Source: Candidatus Poseidoniaceae archaeon
Lineage (GTDB): Archaea; Thermoplasmatota; Poseidoniia; Poseidoniales; Poseidoniaceae
NCBI GenBank assembly: GCA_022425585.1
Contig: JAKMFF010000243.1
Location: forward strand, 1-7,059
DNA: 7,059 nucleotides
Direction: 5' to 3'
Part shown: one piece after another, positions 4,515-7,059 of the stretch
Layout: every line of letters starts with the position of its first letter
How positions within the stretch are numbered: position 1 is the first letter of the stretch
The notes under the pieces: generated by a model
The model's database searches: none
Told to the model about the DNA's origin: nothing
Seen by the model: only the letters and a program-made list of their open reading frames with translations
Made by a program: the position numbers and the translations under genes

Positions 4515-6923
4515 TCAAATGTCTATTTCCAGCCAATGAATTCTAATTCCAGTTACATCAAAAACTCTGTCGCCACGTCCAGACAGCCCTGTTGGATTTA
4601 TCCATGAATTTGAATCAGTACCCCTATCCCATTCTAATTGGATAGTCAACTGATTTGTAGTTTGATTGATCAAAAAACATTCACTATGCCATCCAGATTT
4701 TGAGGCGTCAATGGTGTTGCTACTTGATGGTAGATTAACTGAGAAAGAGTCTATATTGCCGACCGACTCAAAAAATAAGCAAGCGTTTGAATTGATAAAA
4801 GCAGTTCTTGGTAAATCAAATGATACAGAAGCATCTGTTCCCTCTTCAATAAATGCTCGATAATCTGGATTCATGTTGGTAATTGAGTTGAAACGGTGGT
4901 CGCGCCAAGGATCTAAGCGCATCTCACACCCCTCCTGGCAAGACTCATCAATTACCGGAGCAAGCATCGCCTGATTTGAATCGCCGGCAAGATTGAACTG
5001 CCATAATCTACTGCCATCTGCTTCTTCTAGGACACTCCAATATCTGGATTCTGCCAATTTCCAACCGATTGTCCCGATTGGTGAACTTATTGCGTAGTCA
5101 ATGCCTAATTGTTGAATTTTGGTGAGGTTATCGTATAAAATCCCAGATGTGGCCAGAGGATGAATTGTCGATTCTACATTAACTAAACCAAGTGTTGGGA
5201 TGCTGGTTGTTGCAACATTTGCTGGGGTGTCATAGAAATGTCCCCAATGATTATTTTCAGTGTATATTATACTGCCACTGGGCAATTTTTCTAAGTACTC
5301 TCGTAGAGTTAGGTCTCCGTTAGTAATCGGTCTTAACTCTTCATGCTGAGCGATTTGAATCACCACTGCATTGGCTAAAAGTATGCCAACTAGTACAGAT
5401 GCACTGAGTACTTTGGCTAACTTTTCTTTGATAGTTGGGTCCCAGCCAATAGACAATAATCCCACTTCGTCATCTACTCCAGTCAACTTTGTTGATGGGC
5501 TAATCCATAGCGCAATTAGTGCAGCAAGTGGTACATGAAAGGCGTGCAGCCCCATAGAATAAAGAGTGTAAGATAACAGAGATAGTACGGGTATACTTTG
5601 TAATCCCTCAATTATGTGAATTGAACTCAGTACCCACAACATAGCCGTGCATAAGATAAGTAATCGGCCTTCAACAGTCCGGCGTAATTTAAACCCGGCA
5701 ATGATGGCAAATATCAGTAATAATCCATTATAGGTCAGCAAGGGTTTGCCTCCTTGCCATCCGTATTCGGCAAAAACAGCTTCATTTAGCATCCGTGGGG
5801 CCAAGAATACAACTGAAATAGCAACCGCGATAGTTAATAAAACCGAACAAGCAAATAACAATCTTTGGAGGTTTTCAGCGTATTCTGCTCGCAGACTCAG
5901 ACCAATTATTATGTGAGCAGTCATTAAAATTCCGAGATATATTGCCCCCGTAGGGTGGATAAGCGCAACACAAGAAACTGCAATAATAAATCCTCGAGTG
6001 TGATGTGTTCCGCGATTTGAAGATGGTCTAAGTAACACCAACAGGCCAACGACTAATCCTAACTGGCTGGCGATTGTTGGGAATCCTGAATCGTAAGTCT
6101 TAGCAAAGAGGCCAAAACCAAGGGCCACAGCAATAAAGAAATGTCCTCCAGAACCATGATGGTCCATTGCTCCAGCAAGGCCGATTATCAATATTGCTAG
6201 AGTATAATGGCCTAGATGGAATACAGCAGTACCTGAATCGATTCCAATCGTTTCCTGTAGCCATGCAGCCAATGCCGGAAAAGCCGGTGGATAAGTCCAG
6301 AATCCTTCATTGGTTCCAGTCAATACTAAACTGCCATTTTCGGCTATTTGTCCTGCAAGTACTGCAAAACCAATCCAATCTACTCCAAAGGGTAATTTCT
6401 GGATTAATGGCAACATAGCAATGCTGACTACTAAAATTCCACCGATTATATAATTATAATTTGACCGGTGCGATTGAAACCATTGTTGAGTGGTAACCTC
6501 ATCAGTAATCTCTTGGTCATCACTAGGTAAAATCATCCCGTGCATTGCCGCTTCAAGTTTTTGCCACGGCGTCAAACCATTATCGACATTTACTCGTCGT
6601 TTAATATGAGCAATTGCTAACGTATTCAACAATAAAATACCTGCTGAAGCAAGTTCCCAAGTCCATAACCCTGAAATCAAAATAATTCCGCAGGAACCGT
6701 ATATTAGCAATAATCCTAAGGCCGGGCTTAGCATTGATTTCCGGAGGTTATCAGCAGTGCCGTCAAGCACTTTACATAACGCGTAGCCTGGAATTATACT
6801 GATTGCCAACAGGACACAGTAGGCAACAAGCATAGAATGTCCTAAGGCAACTAGGTCTTGACTTTTCGGCCAAGAATCAAAAATATCTACCAGTTCGCAC
6901 AGGTATGGTCGGAAGGGAATCAC
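4515..6923 (-). CDS. Large polytopic membrane protein, probable GT-C-type glycosyltransferase
   Basis: This 802-residue protein has about 13 predicted hydrophobic spans between residues 31 and 524, read by eye (for example 31-50, 66-86, 157-175, 283-298, 354-375, 504-524). A soluble C-terminal part of about 280 residues follows and should face outside. The first long loops carry PFGVDWIGFA (178-187) and FWTYPPAFPALAAW (208-221), the sort of acidic and Pro/aromatic motifs found in GT-C enzymes that use lipid-phosphate sugars. D182 is a candidate catalytic acid. Residues 525-645 (LGIDYAISS near 606) resemble the small domain that often follows GT-C cores. Residues 670-802 look all-beta and may bind glycan; C662 and C666, and C715 and C749, could form disulfides. 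No WWDYG motif is present, so it is not AglB. The start is GTG at 6923; the next Met (31) would cut the first span. The GT2 gene follows closely. Membrane nature is sure, enzyme class inferred. Confidence 0.65.
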   Translation of the reverse strand: MIPFRPYLCELVDIFDSWPKSQDLVALGHSMLVAYCVLLAISIIPGYALCKVLDGTADNLRKSMLSPALGLLLIYGSCGIILISGLWTWELASAGILLLNTLAIAHIKRRVNVDNGLTPWQKLEAAMHGMILPSDDQEITDEVTTQQWFQSHRSNYNYIIGGILVVSIAMLPLIQKLPFGVDWIGFAVLAGQIAENGSLVLTGTNEGFWTYPPAFPALAAWLQETIGIDSGTAVFHLGHYTLAILIIGLAGAMDHHGSGGHFFIAVALGFGLFAKTYDSGFPTIASQLGLVVGLLVLLRPSSNRGTHHTRGFIIAVSCVALIHPTGAIYLGILMTAHIIIGLSLRAEYAENLQRLLFACSVLLTIAVAISVVFLAPRMLNEAVFAEYGWQGGKPLLTYNGLLLIFAIIAGFKLRRTVEGRLLILCTAMLWVLSSIHIIEGLQSIPVLSLLSYTLYSMGLHAFHVPLAALIALWISPSTKLTGVDDEVGLLSIGWDPTIKEKLAKVLSASVLVGILLANAVVIQIAQHEELRPITNGDLTLREYLEKLPSGSIIYTENNHWGHFYDTPANVATTSIPTLGLVNVESTIHPLATSGILYDNLTKIQQLGIDYAISSPIGTIGWKLAESRYWSVLEEADGSRLWQFNLAGDSNQAMLAPVIDESCQEGCEMRLDPWRDHRFNSITNMNPDYRAFIEEGTDASVSFDLPRTAFINSNACLFFESVGNIDSFSVNLPSSSNTIDASKSGWHSECFLINQTTNQLTIQLEWDRGTDSNSWINPTGLSGRGDRVFDVTGIRIHWLEIDI

Positions 6924-7059
6924 TGTTTCATCCAGTAGTTTTGCTCCCCGATGATTATTGGGTATTCGACTTTACTAAAGGTCCAAACTCCAGTTGGCAA
7001 TGTCCGTTTGATTATCAAATTGGACGTTATGATGAATACAGACCTGGAATGTATACTAC
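6905..7059 (+). CDS. N-terminal fragment of a divergent plus-strand gene (runs off window edge)
   Basis: From the ATG at 6905 the plus strand stays open to the edge (51 full codons, no stop). The translation looks like real protein rather than chance: DDYWVFDFTKGP (16-27), SSWQCPF (29-35), then IGRYDEYRPGMYT (38-50). The last motif reminds me of a segment that precedes the domain in some M23-type (lysostaphin-like) metallopeptidase proteins, where an IGRYDE..R..YT stretch is followed by a (V/I)H(L/V)GID metal site. That would lie beyond the window, so the family is only a suggestion. An ATG start would overlap the GTG of the minus-strand membrane gene by 19 bases head to head. A TTG at 6941 (beginning LLPDDYW) would avoid overlap. 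No Shine-Dalgarno fits either start; an AT-rich AAAAATATCT (6879-6888) could be a TATA-like element. Confidence 0.55.
   Translation, partial: MVGRESLFHPVVLLPDDYWVFDFTKGPNSSWQCPFDYQIGRYDEYRPGMYT

Noticed and set aside
4666..4863. 65-codon plus-strand open frame
   Set aside because: It is antisense to the C-terminal part of the membrane protein, whose long frame is plainly the coding one.
6167..6418. 83-codon plus-strand open frame
   Set aside because: It is antisense to membrane spans of the large protein; no supporting start signal or domain.
4515..6923. Membrane protein as an AglB-type oligosaccharyltransferase
   Set aside because: The length and topology are comparable, but the WWDYG catalytic motif and its neighbours are absent.

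Overview
The window looks archaeal, most likely a marine Thermoplasmatota/Poseidoniia-type (former Marine Group II) euryarchaeote, or a relative. The evidence is an exosome Csl4 subunit, a METTL5-like RNA methyltransferase beside it, an aspartate-semialdehyde dehydrogenase of the archaeal/fungal branch, and a dolichyl-phosphate-sugar-synthase-like GT2 enzyme. The class assignment is inference from gene content and modest A+T richness; there is no rRNA or other marker to prove it.

Layout: almost the whole window is one tightly packed run of minus-strand genes, read from right to left. First comes an approximately 800-residue polytopic membrane protein with a large C-terminal extracytoplasmic part (6923-4515). 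Next are a GT2 glycosyltransferase (4464-3730, possibly starting further upstream), aspartate-semialdehyde dehydrogenase (3693-2638), and a 344-residue protein I do not recognise (2584-1550). They are followed by a small zinc-ribbon/coiled-coil protein (1511-1245), a METTL5-like methyltransferase with a TTG start (1238-585), and Csl4, which runs off the left edge (477-1). Gaps are about 6-107 bases, so no stretch over 300 bases lacks a gene. At the right edge a previously unlisted plus-strand gene begins (from about 6905) and leaves the window; its 5' end abuts or overlaps that of the membrane protein head to head.

How the genes may work together: the GT2 enzyme probably makes a polyprenyl-phosphate-linked sugar in the cytoplasm, and the membrane protein has the build of a GT-C enzyme that would use such a donor on the outer face. 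ASADH feeds lysine/threonine/methionine/isoleucine synthesis. The left end is an RNA-biology block (rRNA-type adenine methylation and RNA degradation by the exosome), an arrangement familiar from other archaea. The middle two genes are uncharacterised. No tRNA, rRNA, CRISPR array, insertion sequence or obvious mobile element is visible. The most unusual non-coding signals are a three-part inverted repeat inside the 5' end of the methyltransferase gene, and a perfect 12-bp palindrome in front of the ASADH gene.
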